Shown: one piece after another, positions 50,235-60,705 of the stretch
Layout: every line of letters starts with the position of its first letter
How positions within the stretch are numbered: position 1 is the stretch's first letter
Source of the DNA: Candidatus Epulonipiscium sp.
Lineage (GTDB): Bacteria; Bacillota; Clostridia; Lachnospirales; JAAYNZ01
Length of the DNA stretch: 64,000 nt
Assembly (NCBI GenBank): GCA_012799415.1
Contig: JAAZLH010000090.1
Location: forward strand, 1 to 64,000
Reading direction: 5' to 3'
The notes under the pieces: generated by a model
What the model saw: only the letters and a program-made list of their open reading frames with translations
Told to the model about the DNA's origin: nothing
The model's database searches: none
Made by a program: the position numbers and the translations under genes

Positions 50235-51326
50235 ATGAAAATAATAGAAGAAATTTTGGATCTTTCTTTTGATATCGGAAAAATTTTTGATAACTATGTT
50301 AATGAAAACATTATCTTTTTTGATATTGAAACGACAGGTTTATCCCCTGATAGGGGTGAAGTATATCTGATTGGCTGCCTAGTTTTTCAGCAAAATCAAT
50401 GGCGATTGATTCAGTTTTTAAGTGAATCCCCTTCTGATGAAAAAAAGATACTAGTAGCTTTTCAGAACTTATGCAACTTTCATGACACTTACATTCATTT
50501 TAATGGACGTTCTTTTGATATTCCATACCTAAATAAAAAATTTTCCCATTACCATTTAAAAGGTTTTTCTTCTCTTAGTACAGAAATTGACCTTTTTAGA
50601 AAAATCAAATCCTATCATGCTTTATTACAATTAGAAACATATAGTCTTTCTTCTTTAATGGAGTTTGTAGGAAGAAAGCGAAAGGATTTTTTTACAGGAA
50701 GAGAATTAATTGGCCAATATCTTCAATATCGATCCCAGAAATCATCTTGCCTTGAAAAAAACATTCTTTTGCACAATAAAGAAGATGTTCTAGGACTATT
50801 AGATGTATTTATCATAGAGCAACAAATTCAAGCATTAAAATCTGCTTATAAAGTGAACAGTTGGTATATAGAATCTAATAGTATTGAAGAAAAGAAATTG
50901 CATGGCTCAATTCAATTCAATCAGCCCTCTTATCTAGACTTTGTTTTAAATCTACCATGGGGTAAAATTATATTTTATTCAAAAGATACGAAGGCGGATC
51001 TATGCATTCAGCTTTTTCACGGAACAGCCTATCATTTTTTTGACAATTATAAAGAGTATTATTATATAGCTGATCAAGATGAAGCCATTCATAAGTCTGT
51101 AGGAAAATTTCTCCCTCCTATAAAAAGAAAACAGGCAACAGCTTCTAATTGCTATATAAAAAAAGAAGGGCTATTTATTCCTATATGGATGGCAGTAGAT
51201 AATCTCCCTCTCTTTTTTTTAAGTATTAGAAAGGAACAAGGATACCTTCCTATAAATTTCTCTAATCAAAAAGAGCTGCTTTCTATATGGCTAGAACAAT
51301 GGCTACAAACTATTTTCCTATTATAA
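50235..51326 (+). CDS. RNase H-like/DnaQ-type exonuclease domain protein (YprB-like)
   Basis: IIFFDIETTGLSPDRGEVYLIG; YIHFNGRSFDIPYL; HNKEDVLGLLDV. Confidence 0.87.
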   Translation: MKIIEEILDLSFDIGKIFDNYVNENIIFFDIETTGLSPDRGEVYLIGCLVFQQNQWRLIQFLSESPSDEKKILVAFQNLCNFHDTYIHFNGRSFDIPYLNKKFSHYHLKGFSSLSTEIDLFRKIKSYHALLQLETYSLSSLMEFVGRKRKDFFTGRELIGQYLQYRSQKSSCLEKNILLHNKEDVLGLLDVFIIEQQIQALKSAYKVNSWYIESNSIEEKKLHGSIQFNQPSYLDFVLNLPWGKIIFYSKDTKADLCIQLFHGTAYHFFDNYKEYYYIADQDEAIHKSVGKFLPPIKRKQATASNCYIKKEGLFIPIWMAVDNLPLFFLSIRKEQGYLPINFSNQKELLSIWLEQWLQTIFLL

Positions 51327-51330
51327 TTTA

Positions 51331-52119
51331 TTAAGTAATGTCATTGGTAGTCTTTTGATAGAAAAAAGTTTTTTTAGAGGAAAATCCATAGCGATGAGCT
51401 AGAATAATTTGCTCAGTGCTACCCACAAACAGAATTCCCCCCTCCTTTAAGGAGTGATTAAATTTTTTATAAATTTCAGATTTTGCTTCTTCGGTAAAGT
51501 AAATTAAAACATTGCGGCAGATAATGAGATCACATTGTGTTGGATATATATCTTTTAATAGGTCATGAGATTTAAACTCTACACAATTTTTAATTTCATC
51601 TTTTACTCTGTATGAATCGCCTAGTCTTTCAAAGTATTTTTCTTTAAATTCTTTTGGAACTGATGCAATACTTTTTTCATTATATACACCAATTTGGGCT
51701 CTAGCTAGAATTTTTTCATCAATATCTGTTGCTAATACTTTAATCTGAGATAAAGGAAAAAATTTCGATAATAGCATGACTAGAGAATAAGGTTCATCCC
51801 CTGTAGAACATGCTGCGCTCCAAATCTTTAGATTTTGTGATCTAGAAGCCAAGGATGGCAAAATATCTTTTTCTAAAACCTCCCATTGAGAAGGATTTCT
51901 AAAGAATTCTGAAACATTGATCGTTAAATAATTAATAAATTCTTTGTATAATTTTGAATCTATTTTTAATCCTTCTACATAAGTTTGATAACTATCATAT
52001 TGATTTTTTTTAATTAAAGAATCGATTCGACGTTTCATTTGTCGTTCTTTATAGCTATGTAAATCAATGCCTGTTAATTTTAAAATAGCATCTTTAAAAC
52101 CTTCATAATCTTGAATCAT
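51331..52119 (-). CDS. cheR: CheR-type chemotaxis protein methyltransferase
   Basis: FFRNPSQWEVLEKDILP, IWSAACSTGDEPYSLVMLL, CRNVLIYF. Confidence 0.94.
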   Translation of the reverse strand: MIQDYEGFKDAILKLTGIDLHSYKERQMKRRIDSLIKKNQYDSYQTYVEGLKIDSKLYKEFINYLTINVSEFFRNPSQWEVLEKDILPSLASRSQNLKIWSAACSTGDEPYSLVMLLSKFFPLSQIKVLATDIDEKILARAQIGVYNEKSIASVPKEFKEKYFERLGDSYRVKDEIKNCVEFKSHDLLKDIYPTQCDLIICRNVLIYFTEEAKSEIYKKFNHSLKEGGILFVGSTEQIILAHRYGFSSKKTFFYQKTTNDIT

Positions 52120-52192
52120 AAATTGGTTCCCCCTTGGTTAATAGATAAATTTGTATTATTTATTCAGATATTTACAAAATGATTGGTTCGTA

Positions 52193-52224
52193 TAGAATAT
52201 ACATGTAATTACATGTATATTCTA
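52193..52224. repeat. 32-nt perfect palindrome between hisIE and cheR
   Basis: TAGAATATACATGTAATTACATGTATATTCTA is its own reverse complement. Confidence 0.95.
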
Positions 52225-52267
52225 ACAGTTTTCATTACAATGTCAATCTTAACCAAGAGGTTGGGTT

Positions 52268-52933
52268 TTACACATAGCGTTTTTTTAGCTCAAGAAATAT
52301 ATCTTCCCAGCTGACATTTTGGTTGACCATAAGAACTGTTAAGTGATAAAGTAGGTCTGCTACTTCATAAGTGATTTCTTCAGGATTTTGATTCTTTGCC
52401 CCAATAATCACTTCTGCTGTCTCTTCACCTACTTTTTTTAGGATTTTATCTAGTCCCTTCTCTAAAAGATAATTAGTATAAGACCCTTCTTTGGGATTGT
52501 TTTTTCTGTCTACAACAACATTATAAACATCTTTTAGAATTTGGGATGCATAGGTTTCTACAGGATCAAAAACTAAGTCTTGTTTTTCAACAAGCCCTTT
52601 TTTTTTCTCTAAATCTTGATAAAAACAGGATTTATGTCCCGTATGGCAAGCACCACCAATTTGTTCCACTTGAATTAAAAGAGTATCATGATCACAATCA
52701 AGGGATATTTTTTTCACTTTCTGATAATGTCCTGAGGCTTCACCCTTTAGCCATAGCTGTTTTCGACTTCGACTATAATAGTGAACTTTCATTGTTTCCA
52801 ATGTTTTTTGCAGTGCTTCTTCATTCATGTAAGCTAACATAAGGACTTCTCTGGTTAGGTTATCCTGGGTAATTACTGGGATAAGACCGTTATTATCAAA
52901 TTTAATAGAAGCAATAACTTCCATAGGAATCAT
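52268..52933 (-). CDS. hisIE: Bifunctional phosphoribosyl-AMP cyclohydrolase / phosphoribosyl-ATP pyrophosphatase
   Basis: [40 protein letters not shown]-terminal [16 protein letters not shown]. Confidence 0.96.
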   Translation of the reverse strand: MIPMEVIASIKFDNNGLIPVITQDNLTREVLMLAYMNEEALQKTLETMKVHYYSRSRKQLWLKGEASGHYQKVKKISLDCDHDTLLIQVEQIGGACHTGHKSCFYQDLEKKKGLVEKQDLVFDPVETYASQILKDVYNVVVDRKNNPKEGSYTNYLLEKGLDKILKKVGEETAEVIIGAKNQNPEEITYEVADLLYHLTVLMVNQNVSWEDIFLELKKRYV

Positions 52934-52950
52934 CCTTTCTTTTCATTATC

Positions 52951-53709
52951 CTAAAATACAGGGACCTTTTTTTCATATAAAAATTTTTTTAGTGCTTGAA
53001 TATCTATTTCTTTAAAATGAAATAAGGATGCTGCTAAAGCTGCATCAGCATGACCCTTTTCAAAGGCATCATAAAAATCTTTCATTGTTCCTGCTCCACC
53101 AGATGCAATGATAGGTATAGTCACTTTTTCCTTAACACACTTTAGTAAAGAAATATCGTATCCTGATTTTGTACCGTCTCGATCCATACTTGTAAGCAAT
53201 ATTTCTCCGGCGCCTCTTTTTTCTACCTCTTGAACCCACTTTAATACATCTATATTTGTGTTCATTCTTCCCCCGTTAATATATACATCCCATCCGGAAT
53301 AATTTTCTCGTTTCTTCACATCAACAGCTACAACAACTCTTCGACTTTCAAAATTCAGAACAAGTTCATTAATTAGCTCTGGAGTCTGTACAGCTGCCGA
53401 ATTTAAAGATATTTTTTGAGCACCCGCACTCAGAATTTCACGAACATCTTCTATTGTTCTAATGCCTCCTCCCACAGTAAGGGGAATATTTGTTTGTTCT
53501 GCGATTTTGCGTACTACATCAATCATTATATTTCTTTTCTCATATGTGGCATTGATATCTAATAAAACCAATTCATCTGCACCAACTTGACTGTAGTATT
53601 CTGCAATTTCAACAGGATCTCCTGCATCTCTTAATCCTGTAAAATGAACACCTTTCACGACTCTCCCTTGATAAAGATCTAAACATGGAATAATTCTTTT
53701 GTGCTTCAT
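52951..53709 (-). CDS. hisF: Imidazole glycerol phosphate synthase subunit HisF
   Basis: [43 protein letters not shown]; start likely at MKHKRIIP. Confidence 0.96.
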   Translation of the reverse strand: MKHKRIIPCLDLYQGRVVKGVHFTGLRDAGDPVEIAEYYSQVGADELVLLDINATYEKRNIMIDVVRKIAEQTNIPLTVGGGIRTIEDVREILSAGAQKISLNSAAVQTPELINELVLNFESRRVVVAVDVKKRENYSGWDVYINGGRMNTNIDVLKWVQEVEKRGAGEILLTSMDRDGTKSGYDISLLKCVKEKVTIPIIASGGAGTMKDFYDAFEKGHADAALAASLFHFKEIDIQALKKFLYEKKVPVF

Positions 53710-53713
53710 TTTA

Positions 53714-54436
53714 TCACCTCGTTTCAAATTGCTGAATAACTGTAGAAAGATCCAAGAACCCTTGATATAGAGCTTTACCTATGATGGCTCCTTCTACCTG
53801 AATTTGTTGTAGTGCTTTTAAATCTCCTATATTAGTGACACCACCAGAAGCAATGATATTCATATTTGTTTGTTCTATAAGATTTTTAGTAGCCTCTACA
53901 TTAGGACCCGATAACATACCGTCTTTTGAAATATCTGTATATATAATTGTTTCTACCCCTATTTCCTTCATTTGAAGACATGTTTCTACGGCAGAGAAGG
54001 GGCTTACTTTTTCCCAACCTTCAATAGCTACTTTTCCATCTTTTGCATCAATTCCTACTACAATATGATCTTTACCAAACCTCCTGATGGCTTCTTTTAC
54101 AAAAGAAGGGTCTTGAATGGCTACAGTTCCCAGAATGACTCTTTGAATTCCTAACGAAAGTTTTTGCTCAATAGAAGCCATAGTTCGTATCCCTCCTCCT
54201 AATTGGATAGGAATTGAGATTTTTTGTGCTATTTTTTTAATCACTTCCAAGTTTACTGTATTTCCTACCAAAGCACCATCTAGGTCGACCAAGTGTAAAT
54301 AGGTGGCACCACACTCTGCCCATTTTAACGCAGTTTGTAGTGGATCCTCATCATAAATTGTAATTTCATTAAACTTCCCTTGTTTAAGTCTAACGCAATT
54401 TCCATTTTTAATATCAATGGCAGGATAAATTCTCAT
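53714..54436 (-). CDS. hisA: ProFAR isomerase HisA
   Basis: [34 protein letters not shown]. Confidence 0.96.
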   Translation of the reverse strand: MRIYPAIDIKNGNCVRLKQGKFNEITIYDEDPLQTALKWAECGATYLHLVDLDGALVGNTVNLEVIKKIAQKISIPIQLGGGIRTMASIEQKLSLGIQRVILGTVAIQDPSFVKEAIRRFGKDHIVVGIDAKDGKVAIEGWEKVSPFSAVETCLQMKEIGVETIIYTDISKDGMLSGPNVEATKNLIEQTNMNIIASGGVTNIGDLKALQQIQVEGAIIGKALYQGFLDLSTVIQQFETR

Positions 54437-54484
54437 CTGTCATTCTCCTCACATTTTATTTTTACAAATAAACAACTTTTAAAT

Positions 54485-55075
54485 TTAAAGTTCTAGCATT
54501 CCTTTTGTAGATAAAACACCTTGAACTCTCGGATCAATCTGTATAGCTTCGTCTAACGCTTTTCCTGCTGCTTTAAAAAGTGCTTCAGCAATATGATGAT
54601 TATTTTTACCAGCTAACACTTTCAAGTGTAGATTGATTCCTCCATGAAGGCAAAGCGCTCGAAAGAATTCTTCAACCATTTCTGTTTCCATAGTCCCTAA
54701 ATTAGGAACTGTAAATGATGCATCTACTACAGAATAAGGGCGCCCTGATAGATCTACAGCTGCTAAGACTAAAGTTTCTTCCATGGGCAAGATACAGGAC
54801 CCATATCGTTTAATTCCTTTTTTATCCCCTAAAGCCTTAGTAAAAGCTTGCCCTAGTACAATTCCTACATCTTCTATTGTATGATGAGCATCTACTACGA
54901 TATCGCCTACTGCTTGGATAGTTAAATCCATAAATCCATGTTTACTAAATAATGTTAGCATATGATCAAAGAAGCCAACTCCAGTTTCTATATCGCTTTT
55001 TCCCATTCCATCAATAAGTAAGGTTAATTGGATATCCGTTTCTTGTGTTTTTCTTATAATGCTTGCTTCTCTCAT
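54485..55075 (-). CDS. hisB: Imidazoleglycerol-phosphate dehydratase
   Basis: GVGFFDHMLTLFSKHG; DAHHTIEDVGIVLGQA. Confidence 0.97.
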   Translation of the reverse strand: MREASIIRKTQETDIQLTLLIDGMGKSDIETGVGFFDHMLTLFSKHGFMDLTIQAVGDIVVDAHHTIEDVGIVLGQAFTKALGDKKGIKRYGSCILPMEETLVLAAVDLSGRPYSVVDASFTVPNLGTMETEMVEEFFRALCLHGGINLHLKVLAGKNNHHIAEALFKAAGKALDEAIQIDPRVQGVLSTKGMLEL

Positions 55076-55126
55076 TGTTCTTCTCCCCTCTTTTGTTTTT
55101 TAATTCTTTAATCAGTATCTTTATGA

Positions 55127-56185
55127 TCAAGATAGTACATTTTCTTTTAGAACTTGAAATATTTTTTGATTTTCTTCTCGAGTGCCAATAGTAACTCTAA
55201 AGCAACTTAAAAGTCCAGGATGATTAGAAAAATCTCTAACTAGAATATTTTTTTGCTGAAAAATTTTACTTATACTCTTATTTTTGATTTCAATTAATAA
55301 AAAATTAGCTTTAGAGGGGTATACCTTATAACCTATATCTATCAACTGCGAGGCTAGCCAATCTTTTTCCTTCTGTAATGCTTTTATGCGTTCCTCATAA
55401 AGAGGGATTTGTTCTAATGCCATAAGAACAATTTTTTCAGATAAGGTGTTTAAATTGTAAGGGGGTTTTGTAATTGATATGGCATCAATCATTTCTTTGG
55501 ATCCTATTCCATATCCAACACGGAGTCCTGCCAGACCAAAAGCTTTAGAAAATGTACGAATAACAAATATATGAGGGTATTTATGAATAAAGTCAATCAT
55601 ACTATCATCCATAAATTCACCATAAGCTTCATCTATAAGTACAGGACAAGTTACTTTAGAGACAATTTCCTCAATGCCACCAATAGAAAGTTGGTTACCT
55701 GTAGGATTGTTAGGCGTACATAAAACAATAATTTTAGGTTTATATTTAGCATAAGCCTCTAATATTTTTGAAGTAGAATAGTGATAATTTTCTTCTAAAG
55801 GCACCTCGATCGGAATGCCATGATTCATACGTGCACTTAAACTATACATAGTAAAAGACGGACTAGGTAAAAGTATTTGATCATTAGGCTCTAAAAAGAC
55901 TTTCATCATGCAATCAATAAGCTGATCAGAACCTACTCCACAGATTACATTATCCTCTTCTACATTCCAAAGCTTACCTATGGCCCTTCGTAAATCATTA
56001 CTATCTGTATCTGGATATCGATTTAGATTTTCTTCTTTTTCAATCCATTCAATGAGCTGGTGTTTAACTTTTACCGGTAAAGAAAAGGGACTTTCATTCG
56101 CATCTAATTTTATTTCATAAGGAACAGCTGGTGAATGATATGGTTTTAAATTTTGAAGATCTTTCCTTATATAAGAGTTAATCAT
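55127..56185 (-). CDS. hisC: Histidinol-phosphate aminotransferase
   Basis: LDANESPFSLP, CTPNNPTGNQL, RTFSKAFGLAGLRVGYGI. Confidence 0.96.
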   Translation of the reverse strand: MINSYIRKDLQNLKPYHSPAVPYEIKLDANESPFSLPVKVKHQLIEWIEKEENLNRYPDTDSNDLRRAIGKLWNVEEDNVICGVGSDQLIDCMMKVFLEPNDQILLPSPSFTMYSLSARMNHGIPIEVPLEENYHYSTSKILEAYAKYKPKIIVLCTPNNPTGNQLSIGGIEEIVSKVTCPVLIDEAYGEFMDDSMIDFIHKYPHIFVIRTFSKAFGLAGLRVGYGIGSKEMIDAISITKPPYNLNTLSEKIVLMALEQIPLYEERIKALQKEKDWLASQLIDIGYKVYPSKANFLLIEIKNKSISKIFQQKNILVRDFSNHPGLLSCFRVTIGTREENQKIFQVLKENVLS

Positions 56186-57476
56186 TTTGAAACCTCACTT
56201 TCACTGCATTGGCATGAGCTGTTAACGCTTCTGCTTCTGCAAAATATTCAATGTCTTTATGCAGTGCTTTTAAGGCATCTTTATTGAAGGCAATAACACT
56301 TGATTTTTTAACAAAATCGTCAACGGATAAGGGAGAAAAAAACTTTGCTGTACCGTTGGTGGGAAGAACATGATTAGGACCTGCCATATAATCACCTAAA
56401 GGTTCCGGTGAATATTCCCCTAAAAAGATAGCACCTGCATTTTTAATAAAAGGTAATAATTCAAAAGGTTCTTTTGTTATTATTTCTAAATGTTCAGGTG
56501 CAATTTGGTTACTAATATTTATTGCTTCTTTTATGTCTTTAACAATAATGATGGCACCAAACTTTTCAAGAGAACGTTGAATAATTTCTTCTCTAGAAAG
56601 GACCTGGCTTTGTTTGTTTATTTCTTGCTGGACTTGTTTAGCTAGTTCAGTACTATTTGTAACTAGAATAGCAGAAGCTAATTCATCATGCTCAGCTTGA
56701 GATAATAAATCGGCAGCTACATAAGTAGGATTTGCGCTTTGATCTGCTATAATTAAAATTTCGCTAGGTCCAGCGATAGAGTCAATACTTACATACCCAT
56801 AAACCGCTCGCTTGGCTAAAGCTACGAAAATGTTTCCTGGACCTACAATTTTATCCACTTTAGGGATACTTTCTGTACCAAAAGCGAGAGCAGCTATGGC
56901 CTGAGCGCCACCTACTTTATAAATTTCTGTAACACCTGCTTCATGAGCTGCTACAAGAGTTGCTGCTGGTAGTTCTTTTCCACCTTGGACTGGAGTAACC
57001 ATAATGATACGCTCTACCCCAGCTACTTTGGCAGGAATTACATTCATCAATACGGAAGATGGATAGGCAGCCTTTCCACCCGGTACATATACACCTGCAC
57101 TCTCTACTGCAGTTATTTTCTGCCCTAAAATTGACCCTAAAGGATCAGTATCAAACCAGCTATTTTGTTTTTGTTTGTTATGGTAGGCTTCTATTCTTTG
57201 AATCGATCGTCGGATAATAGTTATATATTCCTCGCTCATAGTTTCATAGGCCTGCTGAATTTCTTCATTAGTTACTTTGACAGTAGAAGGTGTTAGACGA
57301 ATTCCATCAAAACGTTCTGTATACTCAAAAACTGCTTGATCCTTTTTTTTACGGACTTCTTTAATAATGGATTGTACTACTTCTTGCTCTTGGTGAAGGT
57401 CAAGTTGGGTACGTTCAAAAAAATTTTTAAAAAATATATCAGCTTCTTGATTTTGAGAATTAATAATAGGTATCAT
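56178..57476 (-). CDS. hisD: Histidinol dehydrogenase
   Basis: [51 protein letters not shown]. Confidence 0.97.
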   Translation of the reverse strand: MIPIINSQNQEADIFFKNFFERTQLDLHQEQEVVQSIIKEVRKKKDQAVFEYTERFDGIRLTPSTVKVTNEEIQQAYETMSEEYITIIRRSIQRIEAYHNKQKQNSWFDTDPLGSILGQKITAVESAGVYVPGGKAAYPSSVLMNVIPAKVAGVERIIMVTPVQGGKELPAATLVAAHEAGVTEIYKVGGAQAIAALAFGTESIPKVDKIVGPGNIFVALAKRAVYGYVSIDSIAGPSEILIIADQSANPTYVAADLLSQAEHDELASAILVTNSTELAKQVQQEINKQSQVLSREEIIQRSLEKFGAIIIVKDIKEAINISNQIAPEHLEIITKEPFELLPFIKNAGAIFLGEYSPEPLGDYMAGPNHVLPTNGTAKFFSPLSVDDFVKKSSVIAFNKDALKALHKDIEYFAEAEALTAHANAVKVRFQND

Positions 57477-58125
57477 TAAATCCCTCCCCCTTTAATAACT
57501 GCTCTCTAATTTGATCGATTAAATATTTAATTCGTTCGTGTTCTATCTTCATGCTAACACGATTGATCACCATTCTTGCGGAAATAGGCGTAATATCTTC
57601 CAAAACAACTAATCCGTTTTCTTTTAATGTTTTTCCTGTTTCTACAATGTCTACAATAACTTCTGAAAGACCTACAATAGGGGCAAGTTCTACAGATCCA
57701 TTTAATTTCACAATCTCTACTGTTTGATGTTTTTTATTATAGAAATAATCCATTGCAATATTAGGATATTTTGTAGCTACACGCAAAGGAACTCCTTGAT
57801 CAAGTTTTTTTTTCATTTCAGGCGGTCCAGCCACAGCCATTTTACATGCACCAAAACCCACATTTAGTACTTCATAAAGGTTTCGTTTTTCTTCCAATAA
57901 TGTATCTTTACCTACAACGCCTATATCAGCTACTCCATACTCTACATAGGTAGGAACATCACTAGCTTTCGCTAAAAAGAACTTAAGTTTTTGTTCTTCA
58001 TTGACAAAAACTAATTTTCTAGACTTTTCCTTCATTTCTTCACAAGTAAATCCTGCGGATTCTAATAATTCCATTGTTTGTTTAGCTAAGCGTCCTTTAG
58101 CTAAAGCAAATGTTAAATATCTCAT
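57460..58125 (-). CDS. hisG: ATP phosphoribosyltransferase catalytic subunit (short form)
   Basis: [36 protein letters not shown]; short form with hisZ. Confidence 0.96.
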   Translation of the reverse strand: MRYLTFALAKGRLAKQTMELLESAGFTCEEMKEKSRKLVFVNEEQKLKFFLAKASDVPTYVEYGVADIGVVGKDTLLEEKRNLYEVLNVGFGACKMAVAGPPEMKKKLDQGVPLRVATKYPNIAMDYFYNKKHQTVEIVKLNGSVELAPIVGLSEVIVDIVETGKTLKENGLVVLEDITPISARMVINRVSMKIEHERIKYLIDQIREQLLKGEGFNDTYY

Positions 58126-58139
58126 TGCACCCTCACCTC

Positions 58140-59414
58140 CTAATCTATATTCAATAGTGCTGAGACTGTTGTATATGTTACTTCCTCAGTCAATATATTG
58201 ATCAATGTAATATTTTCATTATCCTTAAAATATAAAATGCCGTTAATATTTTTTTGCTTGGCATAAGCCTTGTTTTTTTCTAAGTCTTCTCCTAATAGAC
58301 TATTTTCAATATACATACCTTGACTCCTAAGAACTTGACTTACGGCAAAAGCTTGTTTGCGGCCTGTTGGTGAATACATAAGTAATGTATCTACTGCATC
58401 AATAGGGATCTTAATATTCTGTTGTTCTAGAACAGCCAATACTTGATTGGTTATTAAAGCAAAGCCCACTGCAGGCTGGGAGTTGCCATATTCTTTGAGC
58501 AATCCATTGTATCGTCCACCATGCAGAATTGGAGCACCACTGCCATAAGTATAGCCTCGAAAGATAATACCAGTATAATAATGAAGTCGATTAACCATGC
58601 CTAAATCAAAAAATACATACTGTTCAACACCATAGTCACAAAGTACTTTATACAATTCATTAAGATCAGCTAGGGCTTTAAGAGCTTTTGGGCTTTTTGT
58701 CATTGTCTTGGCTTTATCTAAAATATTAAGCTCTCCAAAAAATTGAGGCAGTTCTAAAAACAATTGTTTTAAAGGTAAGGGTAAAGGATGCTGAGTGATA
58801 ATATCTTCTACCCCAATATAGTCTTTACGATTAATAAAATTCCTTATTTCTTCCCCAGTCTCTTCATCAAAGCCTGCTTCTTCTAAAATCCCTTTAAAAA
58901 ACTCAACGTTGCCTATATCCAGCTGGAACTCCTTAAATCCACAGGCAAGCAAGCTTTGGATGGCTAATGCGATAGCCTCTGCATCTGTTTCTGTAGAATC
59001 GATCCCAATAATTTCTATGCCTGCTTGCGTAAACTCCCTCATTTTACCTTGAAAATTTTCATTATAACGAAAAACATTTTCTAAATAAGAAAGCCTTAAT
59101 GGCTTTTCTTCAGATCGATAAGTTGTAGCTGCCATCCTTGCAATTGGAGGTGTCATATCAGGTCGCAAAACTAGAATATTTCCTTCTCTATCAAAAAATT
59201 TATACATTTGTTTAGGCTCAATATTTCCCTTATCATTTGAAAAAACTTCATAGTATTCAAAAGTAGGCGTATGAACTTGCCAAAAACCATATTGATGAAA
59301 TAGAGATCTTATCTTTTGTTCTAAGTTAACTTTTTGATCATATTCTGTATAGAGAATATCACGGACCCCGTCCGGGGTATGAAGCTGATTTTCTTTCATT
59401 TTAACCACCCTCAC
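58140..59414 (-). CDS. hisZ: ATP phosphoribosyltransferase regulatory subunit
   Basis: HisRS-like: [30 protein letters not shown]; upstream of hisG. Confidence 0.95.
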   Translation of the reverse strand: MRVVKMKENQLHTPDGVRDILYTEYDQKVNLEQKIRSLFHQYGFWQVHTPTFEYYEVFSNDKGNIEPKQMYKFFDREGNILVLRPDMTPPIARMAATTYRSEEKPLRLSYLENVFRYNENFQGKMREFTQAGIEIIGIDSTETDAEAIALAIQSLLACGFKEFQLDIGNVEFFKGILEEAGFDEETGEEIRNFINRKDYIGVEDIITQHPLPLPLKQLFLELPQFFGELNILDKAKTMTKSPKALKALADLNELYKVLCDYGVEQYVFFDLGMVNRLHYYTGIIFRGYTYGSGAPILHGGRYNGLLKEYGNSQPAVGFALITNQVLAVLEQQNIKIPIDAVDTLLMYSPTGRKQAFAVSQVLRSQGMYIENSLLGEDLEKNKAYAKQKNINGILYFKDNENITLINILTEEVTYTTVSALLNID

Positions 59415-59456
59415 TCTTTTGATTTACCATGCTAAAGTAATGAAATAATAAATGTT

Positions 59457-59485
59457 ATTATAATGCTATTCTTTATATTTGTCAA
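59457..59485 (-). promoter_or_regulatory. Promoter of his operon
   Basis: Complement TTGACA (59480-59485)-N17-TATAAT (59457-59462). Confidence 0.75.
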
Positions 59486-59589
59486 ATCTTTTTTATTTTT
59501 TAACTAATAAAATTTTTTGGCTTGCAAGGGATCAAGTTTTTTAAATAATTGGTTGATTGTAATTTTTTAACTTTATAGAGATAATATAT

Positions 59590-59645
59590 AATAAAACCTA
59601 GTAAAAGAGAGAGTAGCCATCACATTTCTCTTACTAGGTTTTATT
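59590..59645. terminator. Hairpin terminator of mutY transcription unit
   Basis: aataaaacctagtaa / ttactaggttttatt, 15-bp stem with extended AGAGA/TCTCT. Confidence 0.8.
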
Positions 59646-59653
59646 AAGTAATC

Positions 59654-60700
59654 TTATAATACTTTTTGTAAAATAGCTTGGTACGCAGTAGGGATTGTCA
59701 ATTTTTCCATAATAGAAACCGTAGCCCATTGCATTGTGGGCATCATTGAATCAAAAGATGATAAGGTGCATTTATATACTTTCATTTTCCAATGTCGATG
59801 AGTGAAAGTATGTTCTGTTTTTAAAAGCAAGCTTTCTGGTTGAATAACAAGACCATATTTTTTTTGAAATTTTTCTACAAATTCTTTTTTATTTTCTGCT
59901 TGTACCCCAGGAAATTCCCAAAGCCCTCCCAGTAATCCTCCTTCTTTCCGCTGATTCATTAACACACTATCTCCCTTATAGATCACTGCTATATACCGAT
60001 TTTCTATTTTAGGTTTTGCTTTTTTGGCCTTTATAGGTAGGTTTTGTTCCTCCCCTTGAATAAAAGCCTTGCAATTTTCCTGCATTGGGCATTGTGAGCA
60101 TCTAGGAGAGGTTGGTATACAAATAAGCGCTCCTAGTTCCATTATTGCTTGAGTAAAGTCTGAGGCTGCTCCTTCAGGAATATAATACCTTACAATGTCT
60201 TCAATTTCTCTTTTTGTACTTTGTAATGTGATATCTTTTTCGACTAAAAAAAGGCGTGATATTACTCGTAGCACATTACCATCAACGGCTGGGTAAGCCT
60301 GATTATAAGCTATACTTAGGATAGCTCCTGCAGTATATGGACCAATTCCAGGTAGAGATATCACCTCTTCATATGTTTTTGGGAAAACCCCTTTATATTG
60401 CTCTACAATAAGGACAGCCGTTTTGTGAATATTACGCGCTCTTGAGTAATAACCCAATCCTTCCCATAATTTTAAAATGTCTTCTAGAGGAGATTTTGCT
60501 ACATCATAAATGGTAGGAAATCGATGCATAAATCTTTCGTAATAAGCGATAACTGTTTCTACTCGTGTTTGTTGTAACATAATCTCAGAAATCCAAATAC
60601 CATAAGGGTCTTTTCTTTGTCGCCAAGGTAGATCACGCTGATCTCGCTGATACCAACGGATAAGATCCATGACCCACCGTTGATGGTCATCATTATACAT
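59654..60700 (-). CDS. mutY: A/G-specific adenine glycosylase
   Basis: DLPWRQRKDPYGIWISEIMLQQTRVETVI; SLPGIGPYTAGAI; FeS C-x6-C-x2-C-x5-C. Confidence 0.96.
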   Translation of the reverse strand: MYNDDHQRWVMDLIRWYQRDQRDLPWRQRKDPYGIWISEIMLQQTRVETVIAYYERFMHRFPTIYDVAKSPLEDILKLWEGLGYYSRARNIHKTAVLIVEQYKGVFPKTYEEVISLPGIGPYTAGAILSIAYNQAYPAVDGNVLRVISRLFLVEKDITLQSTKREIEDIVRYYIPEGAASDFTQAIMELGALICIPTSPRCSQCPMQENCKAFIQGEEQNLPIKAKKAKPKIENRYIAVIYKGDSVLMNQRKEGGLLGGLWEFPGVQAENKKEFVEKFQKKYGLVIQPESLLLKTEHTFTHRHWKMKVYKCTLSSFDSMMPTMQWATVSIMEKLTIPTAYQAILQKVL

Positions 60701-60705
60701 TTTGT

